Origin: Prostheceraeus crozeri
Lineage: Eukaryota; Platyhelminthes; Polycladida; Euryleptidae
NCBI GenBank assembly: GCA_907163375.1
Contig: CAJQUW010009010.1
Coordinates: forward strand, 124,001-188,000
Reading direction: 5' to 3'
Length of the DNA stretch: 64,000 bases
A program made the position numbers and the translations under genes. Positions 10,250 through 21,568 of the stretch are shown piece after piece (position 1 is the stretch's first letter; each line of letters starts with the position of its first letter). A model generated the notes under the pieces. The model did not search any database, was not told the DNA's origin, and saw only the letters and a program-made list of their open reading frames with translations.

Positions 10250-12860
10250 TTTCAACAATTGCACAACAGTACGGAACAAAAAGAATGCAGACGCCGAGTC
10301 GTACTACAAGATGGTAAAATATAACGCTGAGATCTAAAAGAGCGCTCTGGCATAATGGAGTATAAGATATGTACAGTAGGTGGTCTGTACTGGTTTTCAT
10401 AAACAACCGCTTTGCTGCGTCGACTCTACGCTCTTTCAACTGCGGAAACCCACGGCACTTACAGTTGCCCACGTGAAAATATTTTGGCAAAGAACACACA
10501 AGTTTGTGAACACGATTTTGAAATCGATCGATTTGGGTTTCCAGTGACACCGGCAATTTAAGAAAACACAGGAGGCATACTCGAAAACACTTCGTATCAA
10601 TGCACAATAAATAACAGTTAGCTCATGAGGGGAAAGTATAGGTCGAAGCAGTCGCATTCCATACAATCTCTGATTGGCGATCCTGAGGACATAATCAATG
10701 TGAGTATCCCACGAAAGCTTATTGTTCAAGAAAACGCCTAGCAATTTGAGTAAACCCACTTCTTGAACGTCAGGATGTTCTTCCGAGTGACAGTCCGTAA
10801 ACTTTTGAATAAACATTTTCCTCGATTTCGCGCAGTTTAAGGTCAGACCATGCGTTGCAGACCACTGGGATACGTGCTGGTGTTCAGACACAAAAGAGTT
10901 CAAAGACACATCGCGAAATACAGGAATGCAGTATGCAACATCATTGACATACTTCACTATTGATGTTGTGGATTGGACTGGTGACAAAGATGCTGCAACG
11001 ATGCAATAAAGGTACGGGCCAAATAACGAACCTTGAGGAACGCCTGATGGAACGTCTATGATAGTATCAACGCAGTCGCCAATCCTCACGGCTTGTGTGC
11101 GATTAGAGAGATAATTGTGCATCAGTCGGACAAAGCCAAGGGGCAAGTTGATTTCACTGAGTTTGTGAAGGATGACGTCGTCCGGAGCTTGTCGAACGCT
11201 TTCGTGTAATCATAGGATACGATTTGAACACCTCCAACATCATTCTTATCAAGCAAAAGAGTAGGATCATCGAGAAGTTTTAGAAGCGCTGCTGTGTGGA
11301 TGAACCGGGTGTACATCCAAATTGGTTGGAACTGAAGGCCTGGATTAATGTATGCTTGATAGATCCACGTAATACGAAATACTCAAACAGTTTCGCAGGC
11401 ACAGGTAACAAAGAAATTGGTCTGATGTTGTACAAATCGAAATGTCCGTGTTTGGGAATCGGTGAAACATGGCTATGCTTCCAAAGTGATGGCACAGACC
11501 TTTGTATGACGCACAAGTGGAATAGGTGTCACAGTGGACCTGCTATGATATGCGCGGTAGCTTTGTAAATAATTGTCGGCATGCGATCGCTCCCTGGGGC
11601 TTTCTTCTCTTTGATGTCACTCAACTGTTTCTGAACATCGATGCGGGAAATGTCTATTGACCAATCGACGTCATCAGGTTCAAGTGAATCAAGAGAATGT
11701 CCACTTAAGAAAACTTCTCCGAGGGCATGATTTATTAAATTGGTAGCGTTTTGAGGACCACCAAGTTGAGTACAAAGGCGATATATTGGATAAATGGACT
11801 TCGTTCCTCGGGTCTGATTCACAACTTGCCAAAGATTCTTAGGGTTGTCGTTGACGCGTTCAGACCAGTTCGTCTTTGCCTTCACAATTTCATTTTGCAC
11901 CTTAAGCTTCCAATAGTTGTAAGACTCGAAATCTCGTCGCCTGTAGGCATCCCATCTTCGTTGAATGAACATCTTGAGCAGAGGGGTAATCCAAGGTTTA
12001 TCCTTTGGAGCTAGCGAGACCGTGTGCTGTGGAATGTACGTGTTAACAAAATCATTCAGGAGGTTGTGAAAAAATATACAGTTACTCTCACTTGAGTCAT
12101 CAGATTAAATAAACGGCTCCAGTTAATCTTGCTCATTTCCGAGACCAAAATACTCAGATTAGACCGTCGCACATCGAAGACCCGCTTCTTTACACAAGCT
12201 CGATCTAGATTAGAGCTATTATTAGGATACATCAAGACACAACGGTGATCGGAATTAGCAACTGTTGCTGTTACACAGATCTTGCAACGTGAACTTATCT
12301 CTTCACAAGCAAAAAATATATCAGGAATAGCCTCGCCACGGGTAGCTGAGGTCACAAGATTAACGATATTCAAATCATCCGCAAAAGAACAACCCATACG
12401 ATTAAAGTCATCGCCAATGACAACATGAAACTCGGGATGCTTCGATAGTCCAACATCGAAGTTCTCTACAATATAATGATTAATTTCATTGATGAATGAC
12501 ACAGTGCGGTTTGGAGTCACATAAATACACATTACAACAGTTTTCAACTGTGTAAAAATCAACCATACATCATCATTAACGTCTTTTGGTGAACTAGAAG
12601 TAAGAAATCGCTGAAACATGATATTGTTCTTTATAAAAATCACTCCTCCACCGCCACGGTGCGCAGATGATCTATCATTGCGAACAATAGTATATCCAGG
12701 AATATGCACGAGGGAATCCATTATCAAAGGGCTTAACCAAGTCTCGGTGAAGAGAAGCACATCTGGCGAAGTTGAACCTGCAACAGCGCGAACATCGTCG
12801 ATTTTTGGGAGAAGAGAACGCACATTAGCCAAAAGAAAGGAAGGCAAAAACAACTTATAA
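10250..12860 (-). pseudogene. LINE ORF2 (endonuclease and reverse transcriptase), degenerate
   Basis: The endonuclease lies at 12853-12056, with LLANVRSLLPKIDD, LLFTETWLSP (catalytic Glu), GDDFNRMG and NSDHRCVL (catalytic Asp-His). The reverse transcriptase follows in pieces: KKAPGSDRMP and PIPKHGHFDLYNIRPISLL at 11640-11390, SYDYTKAFDKL (motif A) near 11200, GVPQGSLFGPYLY (motif B) near 11040 and KYVNDVAYC (motif C) near 10950, then LLGVFLNNKLSWDTHI. Motif C reads YVND in place of YADD; the related copy at 44.9 kb also has YVND, so the Val-Asn may be lineage-specific and not damage. Frame changes fall near 12060, 11525, 11280, 11150 and 10580. The C-terminus reads towards RRLHSFCSVLLCNC and stops near 10250. 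Confidence 0.82.
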
Positions 12861-12892
12861 GTATTTTGACCATAACACTCGTTAAAAAAACT

Positions 12893-13627
12893 TTACCGAA
12901 AAGGAGCAGGAAAGTCATCACTTATCTTCACGTCGTCAACGAACAAATCACCCTTGTGGATATAGACCCTTTTCCCGTCGTTTTGTGGTTTTGCTTTTTC
13001 ATCATCTCTTCTTTGTCTTAATCGTTTCTCCTGCAGTTGTTGAATAGGTGTTAGATCTTTGTTTACATATACACGGGAAAAGTTCACGGATTGCTTCAAA
13101 GATTTTGAAGCTTTCAAAAAATCCCACTTCTTCTGCATACTGCGGAAAACGACTTTAATCGGACGGTTATATCCATTGCCTGGTTTGCCAATTCGTTGGA
13201 CACTCTGACAATCAACTTTGACACTCAGTGGGATATTGATAGCGTCAGCAATGCCATTTACAGCTGTTTCGGGATCTTGTGATTCTTCAACTCCTCTAAG
13301 GACCAGGTTGTTCTTGCGCATTTCGGCATCGTGCTTTTCAATTGCAGCGCCCTGGATTAAGACAGTTTTCTTCAATGCCTCTACCTCACTTTGCAATGAA
13401 AAGTTTTCAGCAACAAGAATATCTAACTTCTTGTTCATTTCAACAAGCATGTTATTAGACCACTGGTTACCGTCGTCAATCGAAACATCTGATTGAGTAG
13501 CATGTATGGAACTTCTGACCTTGATCAGAGCATCGATGAGTTGCGCCTTTGTCACATTACCATGTCGAAGCTGATTATCAGGCATATTCTCAATAGACAC
13601 GACATCCTTGCTGCCTTTCCTTGTCAT
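12893..13627 (-). CDS. LINE ORF1 protein, coiled coil plus RRM-like domain
   Basis: 244 codons from ATG at 13627 (MTRKGSKDVV). Roughly residues 60-105 form a coiled coil (MNKKLDILVAENFSLQSEV, heptad Leu/Val). After it comes AEMRKNNLVLRGVEES, the typical entry to the RRM-like domain of LINE ORF1 nucleic-acid chaperones, and then a basic C-terminal domain with VQRIGKPG and RPIKVVFRS. The family binds the LINE RNA as a trimer and forms the ribonucleoprotein used in target-primed reverse transcription. The frame is intact although ORF2 downstream is not. ORF2 sequence follows almost at once after its stop. It could be an old but lucky copy; no sign that the host uses it. Confidence 0.75.
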   Translation of the reverse strand: MTRKGSKDVVSIENMPDNQLRHGNVTKAQLIDALIKVRSSIHATQSDVSIDDGNQWSNNMLVEMNKKLDILVAENFSLQSEVEALKKTVLIQGAAIEKHDAEMRKNNLVLRGVEESQDPETAVNGIADAINIPLSVKVDCQSVQRIGKPGNGYNRPIKVVFRSMQKKWDFLKASKSLKQSVNFSRVYVNKDLTPIQQLQEKRLRQRRDDEKAKPQNDGKRVYIHKGDLFVDDVKISDDFPAPFR

Positions 13628-13657
13628 GATCAAATGCAATGCAAAAAGAAAAAGTAA

Positions 13658-13720
13658 GAAATTGAACCAAGAACCTTGCAGTTGCGGGTCGAACGCCCTA
13701 TCACATGTGCCACAGCAGCT
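13658..13720 (-). other. tRNA-like sequence in the LINE leader
   Basis: On the - strand, TGGCACATGTGATAGGGCG resembles a pol III A box and GGTTCAATTTC a B box, 34-38 bases apart, ending 31 bases before the ORF1 ATG. The arms do not fold into a good cloverleaf. It may be a tRNA-derived SINE head next to the LINE, or an internal promoter captured by the LINE. Confidence 0.35.
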
Positions 13721-15770
13721 GATGACAAATGAACACGATCAGATTGATCTTGGTCCGAGAATTCTGATGACTTCTTGCATAACACCAACTGACCGCTTCA
13801 AGATCGATAGCCACGACAAACACCCAAGTTATGGAATTAGCAAGCAGAGAATTCACGTTGAATGAACACTGATCACAAGGGAGAAATCCCGAAATAGCGA
13901 AGCTGATCGACGAGAAGTCCGAACGGTGATGTCGGAAGTAAACGAAGAATCACGGAAGCTACTGATGCATATAAATTTCAGCGATGGTCGACAGATAGAT
14001 CACAAGATATTCCACACAGAATGACACTAATACGAGAGAGAAGATTCACACAACCGCAGCGTTAGACTGTTGGAACAGGGGAAGCTTTTATGAGATTGCT
14101 ATGTCATCGACAGGAAAATATTCGGTTACATCAACGTAATCCAAATTGTATGTGGCAAAACTTTTTCATAAGACGCACAAGTTGACGTGCTAAGTCTGCA
14201 TCTAAAAACATCATTCAACACTAGCAGTCAATTGCACCATCGTGGAATAGTTATTTCCAGAATAAATCTAATCTCAAGATAGTTTTTCCGTGGCTATTCC
14301 TTTGTGTATCCATCACCACTGATTGCAGGTTGGCTTATTCAAGTTGTTATGCCGCTTTGTGAAACCACCCAAAACCACGAGCCATTGACTGCGCGTCTTG
14401 ACTGCGTCATTTGTCAAACGTTGAACTGTTTAAACTATTTTTTTTCGTGACGTGAATAACAGGTCAATGTGAATTCTTTCGTTCGAAATGATGACAAGCG
14501 GAAATGAGTGGACGCACGACAGCGGCCCATTGAGGATTTTATCGACTTGGAAGCGGCAAATTTCAGGACTACGAGTGGAAGGGAGAGAGAGATGAGAAAG
14601 AATACCAAACGAAGAGAAAACGACGAGAATGAGAGAATGAAAAAAAAGAAAAAAGAAAACGCAATTTAAAGCTGGCAGTGGAAAAGATGAGAAAAAATTA
14701 ACTAAAAAGATGAAGAAGAGCACTTGAAGATCGAAGGACAGTGATGCGAATGCAAAAAAAAAAGAACTGGAGGCGGTTTGCCTTGAAAACTGGAGCACTT
14801 TTGGAACCTAGTTGTGCAAGGTTGTCGGTATCTTTCACTGAGGCAAGGAGCTCGTCTGTCCGGGAAGCCGAAGTGACTCGGTCGGTATGGTCGCAATTTG
14901 ACAGGTAGGCCCTCCGGCTATGGTTTTTCAGAAGGTGGAAAAAGTTTGATAATCTGAATTAATTCTTCAATTTCAGTTACAAGTTTCGAACCCTGCCTTT
15001 CCATTCTTTTTCGATATCATTGACCTCGTTATGAGGTGCCAATTGAAAAAACATTTCTTACAAACAAAGCCTCCGTCACCTTTAAACCGCACAAAACTTC
15101 AACCTTGCAAGCTCCATTAAAAATCAGCGAGTTAAGTTGAAAAATTCCCTATTCTTCGCACGGATTCCATCATTTATTATAAACCTATAAATTTTATCAG
15201 AGATTAACTCAGATCTGGAATAAAGCTTATAGATAATTGTTATTCTGCGTTTATTAAATGTTAATTGCTTATTCCTTATAAGATTCTGTTGCAAGAATAT
15301 TCAATCGACTTTCATTGTGTTTTCAGGAATCTCCTAGGGGTTTTGATGCTGGATTAGTCCATCCATGCACATTTACTGAGAAGATTAATGAAGTCATGAA
15401 ACACAACAAAGAATCATGGAACGATGTCTGAATCAATTCAATGAAAGACTAATTCGAAAGTCAAAGAACTCTTATTTTCTGTTGAATGAAAATCTTCAAG
15501 GAAAGATTGTGGGCGTTCTTTTGGATTATTCTTCTTAATGACTTAAATAGTATCATGAAACAATGTTTTAGTTACTTTTGAGTCGTCACTGCAGAAATCT
15601 GATGAGTGAAATATTGATAAATGTAATGACAAATAAATAGCATGTCCCTACGTGCCATATTCCCTTGCAACGTCAAACACGACAAATGGCGCACAACTGT
15701 AAACAAAATTGCTTACTCCGTACCAATTGAAGCACCTATGGAATTAAAATGTCTGCTTGTCTCGCTAAGG
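13721..15770. other. Intergenic DNA with purine-rich low-complexity tract
   Basis: 14570-14770 on the + strand is a long A/G-rich tract (several runs of A with GAGAG and GAAAA). It produces a spurious Ser/Phe-rich 122-codon frame on the - strand. No gene recognised. An 85-codon frame at 13608-13865 overlaps the LINE leader and is a shadow. Confidence 0.5.
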
Positions 15771-16295
15771 CAGGGGTTCCCCACCTGGGGTACGCGTAAA
15801 CTCCTTGATGGTATACGCGAAGGAATTTTGAGGGGTGTACAGAATATGGGAGATTTACTATAATTCAATTTTACTTTCATTACTTTCCTGTTCATGGGTC
15901 AGTTGAACTGTGAAACTTTGTGCGCATTCCGTATTGGATTGTCGTCATCTGGCGTTGAAGCAACCGTTGCTAATTAGCGACCACCAACTCGACCCCAACC
16001 ACATGCTTGCATGAATCCGGATTCTCCACCATCATGGTAATGATTAAAGGCAAACCAATAGCTTGTTTGATGTTGGAGCATGGCTTTCCCTCGCTTGTGT
16101 TGCTACACAAGCACGCATCAGTTGCGCATAGTTAAATTTTTGTGTTATTCAATTACGAATTTCTACGGGTAATTAAATTTTAGCATGATTGAATTCTTGC
16201 TATTTTTATATGTTAAGTGAGGGTACGCGGAATAATGAAAAATCCTATGATCTTCTACTTTTGGGTGTGCAACATGAGAAGGTTGGGACCCCCTG
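15771..16295. mobile_element. hAT MITE with 8-bp target duplication
   Basis: Starts CAGGGGTTCCCCACCTGGGG and ends AAGGTTGGGACCCCCTG. It is flanked by CGCTAAGG (15763-15770) and CGCTAAAG (16296-16303), an 8-bp duplication with one mismatch. The CAGGGGTTC-type end and 8-bp duplication are standard for hAT elements. Length is 525 bp with no coding capacity. Confidence 0.9.
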
Positions 16296-16303
16296 CGCTA
16301 AAG

Positions 16304-17337
16304 CTTCGTGTTGACGTACGTCCTTCATCCCAGCAGCTTTCTATCACTCCATTGATCACTAACTTCCATGCTGATCCTTGAATGAACATCCATTGATCCT
16401 AACTCTCGCACGCCTTAAGATTGGTAGAGTTCTCGAGATCTCGAGATTGACTTTACTAGTCTACATGCACTCAAGACATGCTGACTGGAGTGGACCTAAA
16501 CTAGCATATACGTGGCAAAGACCATCCATTTTTGGACATGCAAAGTCCTTTACAATCAAATTGTCATAGAAACATACCTACTTACTACGAGCGGATTTTT
16601 TTTGAATAACTTCCGTCAATTGCTGATGAGCTAGATGACGAATATTGTATGTTGTAAACATCGTAGTTAGCTTTCATGGGAAAATGAATAAGTATTAATC
16701 TTTAAAAGCATTTGCTAAAATAATTGCAAAACCTTCGATCAGACTCATTCATTTTTGTGCATGTAGAATGAAATTAAATTGCTCGAGTAAGACTGAAATT
16801 ATTGAAATCCAAGAGTCAAGTCCAAAATTCAAATTTGCAAAATTGATAAAAGGGCTGAGAAAAGAATTGTGCCACTACACTATTGACGAGGCATAGATTT
16901 TGAATACTGATAGCAGGGATCGTTGCTCTCGATCAAACGCGCACAATGATCCTGAGAAATAGCTATATGTGGTCCACTGGCTGTTAAGTATATTTAAATT
17001 GTCAAAAGTTGGAAAATCAGCAACTCTAAAAACTTACAGGAAAATTTTCATCGCAACCTCATGGCTCCTCTTTCTTTCCGTACCGACCAATGATGATCCA
17101 TTCAACAAACGATTTACACAAGCCGGTCAATTCACATCGGACGTGGCGCGGTGCTTCCAACAAAAATGCATGTTCTTACCGAACCACGTAGCGAGGGGCG
17201 GAAGAGGGGAAAGGAGAGGGGGCAACTACAGATACCATATAATTATGGAAACTTCTTATTGCTAAAGAATTAATAATTAGGATGACGCATTAAGGCGTGA
17301 AGCGTGCTTTGGGATGTCACTGATAAATTTTTGATAC
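16304..17337. other. Intergenic DNA, no gene recognised
   Basis: Open frames of 63 and 98 codons (16378-16569, 16969-17265) have no recognisable motif. A short G/A-rich stretch lies at 17190-17222. Confidence 0.45.
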
Positions 17338-17339
17338 TA

Positions 17340-17710
17340 CATTGTAAACCGTAGAGCGACACTTATCTTACAAAATTGCTGACAAACTCAACCGACGATT
17401 GTCACCTCCAGTATCCTGCAATATCCGACGAATTTGTAGGTTCTCCACCGACATCGAAACAGATGCTTTGTATGCAAATTAACTAAACAAAAACTGTTGA
17501 ATATTGATTGATTTTTTCGATTAGTAATTGCTTGACTTTTGGGCAATCTGTGTTATTGTGTGGCAAAACCATGATTTATTTTGACATAATTTAATTAATT
17601 ACCTATATTTTTGATAAGATTTAGGCTATAGTTCATTGCTATTCATTTTGTTGCTTTTTGTCAGATATTGTAGGTGTTCACTGGCAATTGTCAGTCAACG
17701 GTTTACAGTG
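17340..17710. mobile_element. TA-flanked MITE, 371 bp
   Basis: Begins CATTGTAAACCGT and ends ACGGTTTACAGTG, with TA on both sides (17338-17339, 17711-17712). The end sequence is close to the CACTGTAAATCGC ends of the larger family at 3728, 20528 and 32342, but the interior is different. Confidence 0.75.
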
Positions 17711-17712
17711 TA

Positions 17713-18489
17713 GGCCGTTTACATTAATAAATGTTCAAGATCTCCAATTGCGTTTTTACAAATTATGACTTGTGCTTTGGTTAAATTCATACAAATACTG
17801 CTTCATGTTGAAATTCAAATGTTCTCTCCTTTCTGTTCCTCATACATGTCATTTTCATTTCTTTACATTTTATACAGTGTACATTTTTCCCTTCATTTCA
17901 CGTGTACACATTTCATCGCTTTATGCAAATGTAGAATAATCATCTTTGCCATCATTCTGTATTTGTACAAGTCATCATGTATCATCTCATGTTCGTGTTC
18001 TCTCTTTTGAGAAAAAAAACGATTTGATATTTTGATGATTAACATATTCACATTCCTTGTGTTACATGCATTCGAATGAGCCCAAACAAGACACCATTAT
18101 ATGACATTTTCCCGAGATAGTTAAATGACACACTCAGCTTTCAACATTTTCATGAAATCAGATGTAACATTTCAGGCATAATGACTCGAAAATGATGTCT
18201 AATAAACGACACATTTTCGAGGAAATACAAATACATTTTACATTAGATCTACGAGCGTGAACAATGTTTGACGTAATCAGGTTGCTAGATCTGCAAGTTT
18301 CATTCGACAAGGATAGGTCGCTGATGATACAGGCCTCTAACTCTACAAAACACAAAGGCGATTAGCCGATGTGGTCACGGGTTGTTAGAGTGCACCGTAC
18401 TTCCCGCATTGAGTTTCACAGATTATCTTATCCATTTGATCTTGTCTGCAGTTTTTTCGATTCGGTGCTTGACAAATCTACGACTCGAG
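17713..18489. other. Intergenic DNA, probably includes the 5' part of the hAT relic
   Basis: Low-complexity T/C-rich sequence around 17765-18010. I could not find the left inverted end that should pair with the hAT right end at 19381-19424. Confidence 0.4.
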
Positions 18490-19095
18490 ATGCTTGCGAA
18501 ACAAAGAAAGATTGAGGATGAAAATAGGCGATTTAACGTCGAATGGGAGGAGGAATTCTTCGTAATTGAAGATAACAAGTCATGTGTATGTTTAATTTGT
18601 GACAGTCGCACGAAAGTGTTCAAGAAGAAGAATATTTCTGATCACATCATATCAAAGAATGGGGCACACGACGAGAGGTATCACAAAACACTCCACTGCG
18701 GTCAGCCAGGTTAGCCAATTTGAAGATTGGTAGAGAATCACGGAAACGTTTATTGACGTCGCTTAAGTTTCCATCCTCTCTGAGAAGGCAACTTCAGCTT
18801 CTTTCAAAATTTCATGGGTTGTGGCAAAAGCAAAGAAACCGTTTTCTGAAGTCGAATTAATTAAAAGTGTTGCGAAGTGCTCGTTGAAGAAACTACTGAC
18901 CACCAAAAATTGATCCCCCTGTCAGTTGACACCGCTACTCGTCGTGTACCGTCTTGTATCACCGACATCGATCAGCAGACATCACAAAAAATAAGAAAGT
19001 TTAAGGCGATCTCAATAGCTGCCGATGAAAGCGCCGACATCCGCGACAGCGCTCAGTGTTGCATATTTTTTTCGTGGTGTCGACGATGAAGGATG
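18490..19095 (+). pseudogene. hAT transposase remnant, GTF2IRD2/ZBED type
   Basis: ATG at 18490 opens MLAKQRKIEDENRRFNVEW, then VCLICDSRTKVFKKKNISDH, the BED-like zinc finger of this hAT group (CxxC ... H). It is followed, after a stop near 18714, by the pieces SFKISWVVAKAKKPFSEVEL (18800-18865), LIPLSVDTATRRVPSCITDI and FKAISIAADESADIRDSAQC (18900-19065). The last matches the 'slAlDESTD' segment that carries the first catalytic Asp of hAT transposases. Family members are usually 500-700 residues; everything after the first catalytic block is missing. A hAT-like right end (GCGGAACCCTGG) lies at about 19424. GTF2IRD2 and ZMYM/ZBED genes of vertebrates were domesticated from such elements; this copy is dead. 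Confidence 0.75.
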
Positions 19096-19380
19096 TCTTG
19101 CATGGAAAATTCGAACCTAATTTCAATAAACTTTCCACCGAAATGCAAGCGCATTCTTCACATTGATATTCTTTCTTTTTGCGATCAATTGGGTTTCGTT
19201 CGTTCAATCAATGATTGTTTTCTATCTAATAAATGATGAAATCTAATAAGATATTTTAGTTTGCTTAAAATCTAATAAATAGCAAACTCTATAGTTAGGG
19301 ATCCAATAATAAAATGAAGCAATTAAAATGGCAGTTTTGATACTACTATTCGTATGTAGAGGATGATAATTCTAAAATGC

Positions 19381-19424
19381 GGCCCCCTGGGTTAACTTAA
19401 AGTTTTGCGGAACCCTGGGTTATA
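19381..19424. repeat. Probable right end of the hAT relic
   Basis: Reads GCGGCCCCCTGGG then TTTTGCGGAACCCTGG. The reversed end, CCAGGGTTCCGC, fits hAT termini. No partner end was found. Confidence 0.5.
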
Positions 19425-19440
19425 TATAGCAAATACAATA

Positions 19441-19725
19441 CGCACGAACTTTCAATGCGCGATATTGTCAAGCCCAAGAAGAAACAGCTAAAAAGCACAA
19501 GCATTTCGTCTTTGAAATATTCTGAATTGAATTGAATTTTGATAAAAGGTTAGAACTCCATACTCCTATCATACAGTTCCCCTAAGATTTAAATCAAAAT
19601 ATTAATTCTTATAACTTGATTTGTATATTCAGCATTAATAGAAGACCCAAGTTTTGTATAGAAAACCCAAATTTTTTATCACTTACTCAATGTCGACACA
19701 AAACCCAATGTTCAACTTTGCACCC
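19441..19725. repeat. Interspersed repeat family X, copy 1
   Basis: Matches 53976-54270 in the same orientation over nearly its whole length: GAACTTTCAATGCGCG, TTGAAATATTCTG, ATAACTTGATTTGT, then GACCCAAGTTTTGTATAGAA and the ACCCAA-rich 3' part. A further ACCCAA-rich piece is at 53400-53470. No coding capacity; family unknown. Confidence 0.7.
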
Positions 19726-19795
19726 AGTGACAACAGATATGCAACAAATCAAGGTAATTTTATATATCAAGTTCCTGTAGATATCTGACAGGATA

Positions 19796-20250
19796 CACTA
19801 GGTAACCTTGCCACGCGTAATTCACGCGCAACTACGGACCCAACATCCCGTGGCATCCGTGGTTAAGGGAATTTTATATTTACACACGCGCACACACCCG
19901 CACTGCACTATGAGTCAGGAATCACTTGATCTGATGCTGTCAAGGCACGGAGAATGTTTATGAATACGGGCGGGCGAGCGCTTATAGTTTACTCGTCGTA
20001 TGTGGTTGCCGCTTGAACCACGGATGAACCGCCAAGCATGTTCTGTCTTCCCTGAGAATGAAATTGAGGTCCCATCACCTTGCCTAGCCTCTGATACATA
20101 GTGACACATGAGACGCAAAGTATATATAACAGGACTGCCGACACACGTTGCAGGAATATCACGCGTAGCCACGGATGTTTAGGGTCATGTGTAATTACGT
20201 GTAGTTTACGCGTGAGTTACGCTTAATTGAGTGTGGCATGTCACCTAGTG
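19796..20250. mobile_element. TA-flanked MITE with CACTAGGT ends, 455 bp
   Basis: Starts CACTAGGTAACCTTGCCAC and ends GTGGCATGTCACCTAGTG, with TA immediately outside each end. The interior is GC-richer than its surroundings and includes a CA/CG-rich stretch at 19870-19900. The CACTA start would also fit the CACTA superfamily, whose duplications are 2-3 bp; the TA favours mariner type. Confidence 0.75.
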
Positions 20251-20527
20251 TATCAGCTTGATTTGTTGAATTATGAATATGTCGCGTTTTGAAAGCTACC
20301 GTTTTGAGGAAAGCATGCACTTCTCTATCTTCACATGCATGAAAATATATCTTCTACCAGGCAAACTTGGAATTTGGTGGAATATTGGATGATACGCAGT
20401 ACAACAATATCTTGTTTCATAATTAACCGCAATAGGCTATCATTTTAAAATTCATAGCAGAATTTTGCGGTTAATGAAAAGTTGGAAAAATGGGTGTGTA
20501 GCGTTTTGAAAAATCACTCATCATATA

Positions 20528-21566
20528 CACTGTAAATCGCTCAATACTAATCACATACGAAGGATGCATACCAAAATATTTTTTTGGTATATTTCTGTAT
20601 TCTCTTGGTATATATTTGTATGCTTTTCGTATTTTATTTCAAATGTGGTTTGCTTTACATACTAAAGCCATACCAGCACAATGTTAAAAGAAAGCTTAAA
20701 TCATTTCCAAAGTATGTTGATTTAAGGCCCTTTGTCAATAAAGATCACACTAATGTTACTACTGTTCTGTAAGTAGTGAGATAATGACATTCAAACGTCA
20801 TACTTTCAATAATTACCGGTAATTCTATTTTAGTACACGCAAGTCTAAGGTATTTCATGAATAATCAATAAGTATTCAATCATCAACAATTATGCATTAT
20901 GTAATTTTAAAATTAAGCACATTATCAATCCGAAATAAAAACACATTATAATTCATGAACGCAAAAAATAGTTATGTTTGAGATATATAACTCAACATGA
21001 TTGCACGAAAAATAGCGTTTGAATGAATTGATGTTAATCAACTCGGCCCATAAAGTAGAGCTAATTAAACGTCCTGTTAATGTTGCTAGACATGTAGCAT
21101 CGGCCGCATAGTCGTGGAACATAAAATCACAATAGATCTAATGTACTCAAATATCACTTTATCAAACAAAAAATTTTCACCAATTGTATTACCGAAAAAA
21201 GTAATTTGACAGTAGTATGTAATACATACATTTTTTTGCTTTGTGACTTGAAGCTGCACATACCAAATGGATACCAGAGTCATACGAATAAGGATGAATT
21301 TGCATCGGGTCTCGTATATAAAACATACCAACAATTCGTATTTCAGTGTAAAATATCCAATCACAGATAGAATAGTTCGTATCGCTACATACCAATCACA
21401 TACGAAGGTAAATGAGATTTGGTATGAAAAATATACCAGATCTCTGTAAACATACGAGAATCTCGTATCAGATGTTAGTTTCAAATTGTATGTAATTTTG
21501 GTATATGTTTGTATGTAATTTTGGTATATGTTTGTATGTAATTTTCGTATCAAGCGATTTACAGTG
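20528..21566. mobile_element. TA-flanked MITE family 'CACTG', copy 2 (uninterrupted)
   Basis: Starts CACTGTAAATCGCT and ends AGCGATTTACAGTG, with TA on both sides (20526-20527, 21567-21568). It is inverted relative to copy 1. It carries the uninterrupted sequence of the site where the IS630-type element sits in copy 1 (around 21120-21150). Frames of 155 and 68 codons on the - strand run through the CGTATG/CATACC-rich half and are not conserved as protein between copies. Confidence 0.85.
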
Positions 21567-21568
21567 TA

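Larger units (their letters stand above)
10230..13720 (-). mobile_element. CR1/L2-type LINE, near full length, broken
   Basis: Reading on the - strand the order is: tRNA-like 5' leader, ORF1, apurinic-type endonuclease, reverse transcriptase, C-terminal tail. This is the standard layout of CR1/L2-group non-LTR retrotransposons. ORF1 is open throughout; the ORF2 region is split over several frames. Neither the exact 5' end nor a target duplication could be fixed. A related but 5'-truncated copy lies at 44867-45652 on the + strand. Confidence 0.85.

Noticed and set aside
14430-14798. 122-codon Ser/Phe-rich frame
   Set aside because: Shadow of a purine-rich low-complexity tract on the opposite strand.
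19796-20250. CACTA-superfamily (EnSpm) assignment from the CACTAGG ends
   Set aside because: Only TA is duplicated and no transposase is present; mariner-type is as likely, so no superfamily is claimed.
21086-21553. 155-codon frame in MITE copy 2
   Set aside because: Not conserved as protein in copies 1 and 3; produced by CATACC/CGTATG-rich repeat sequence.
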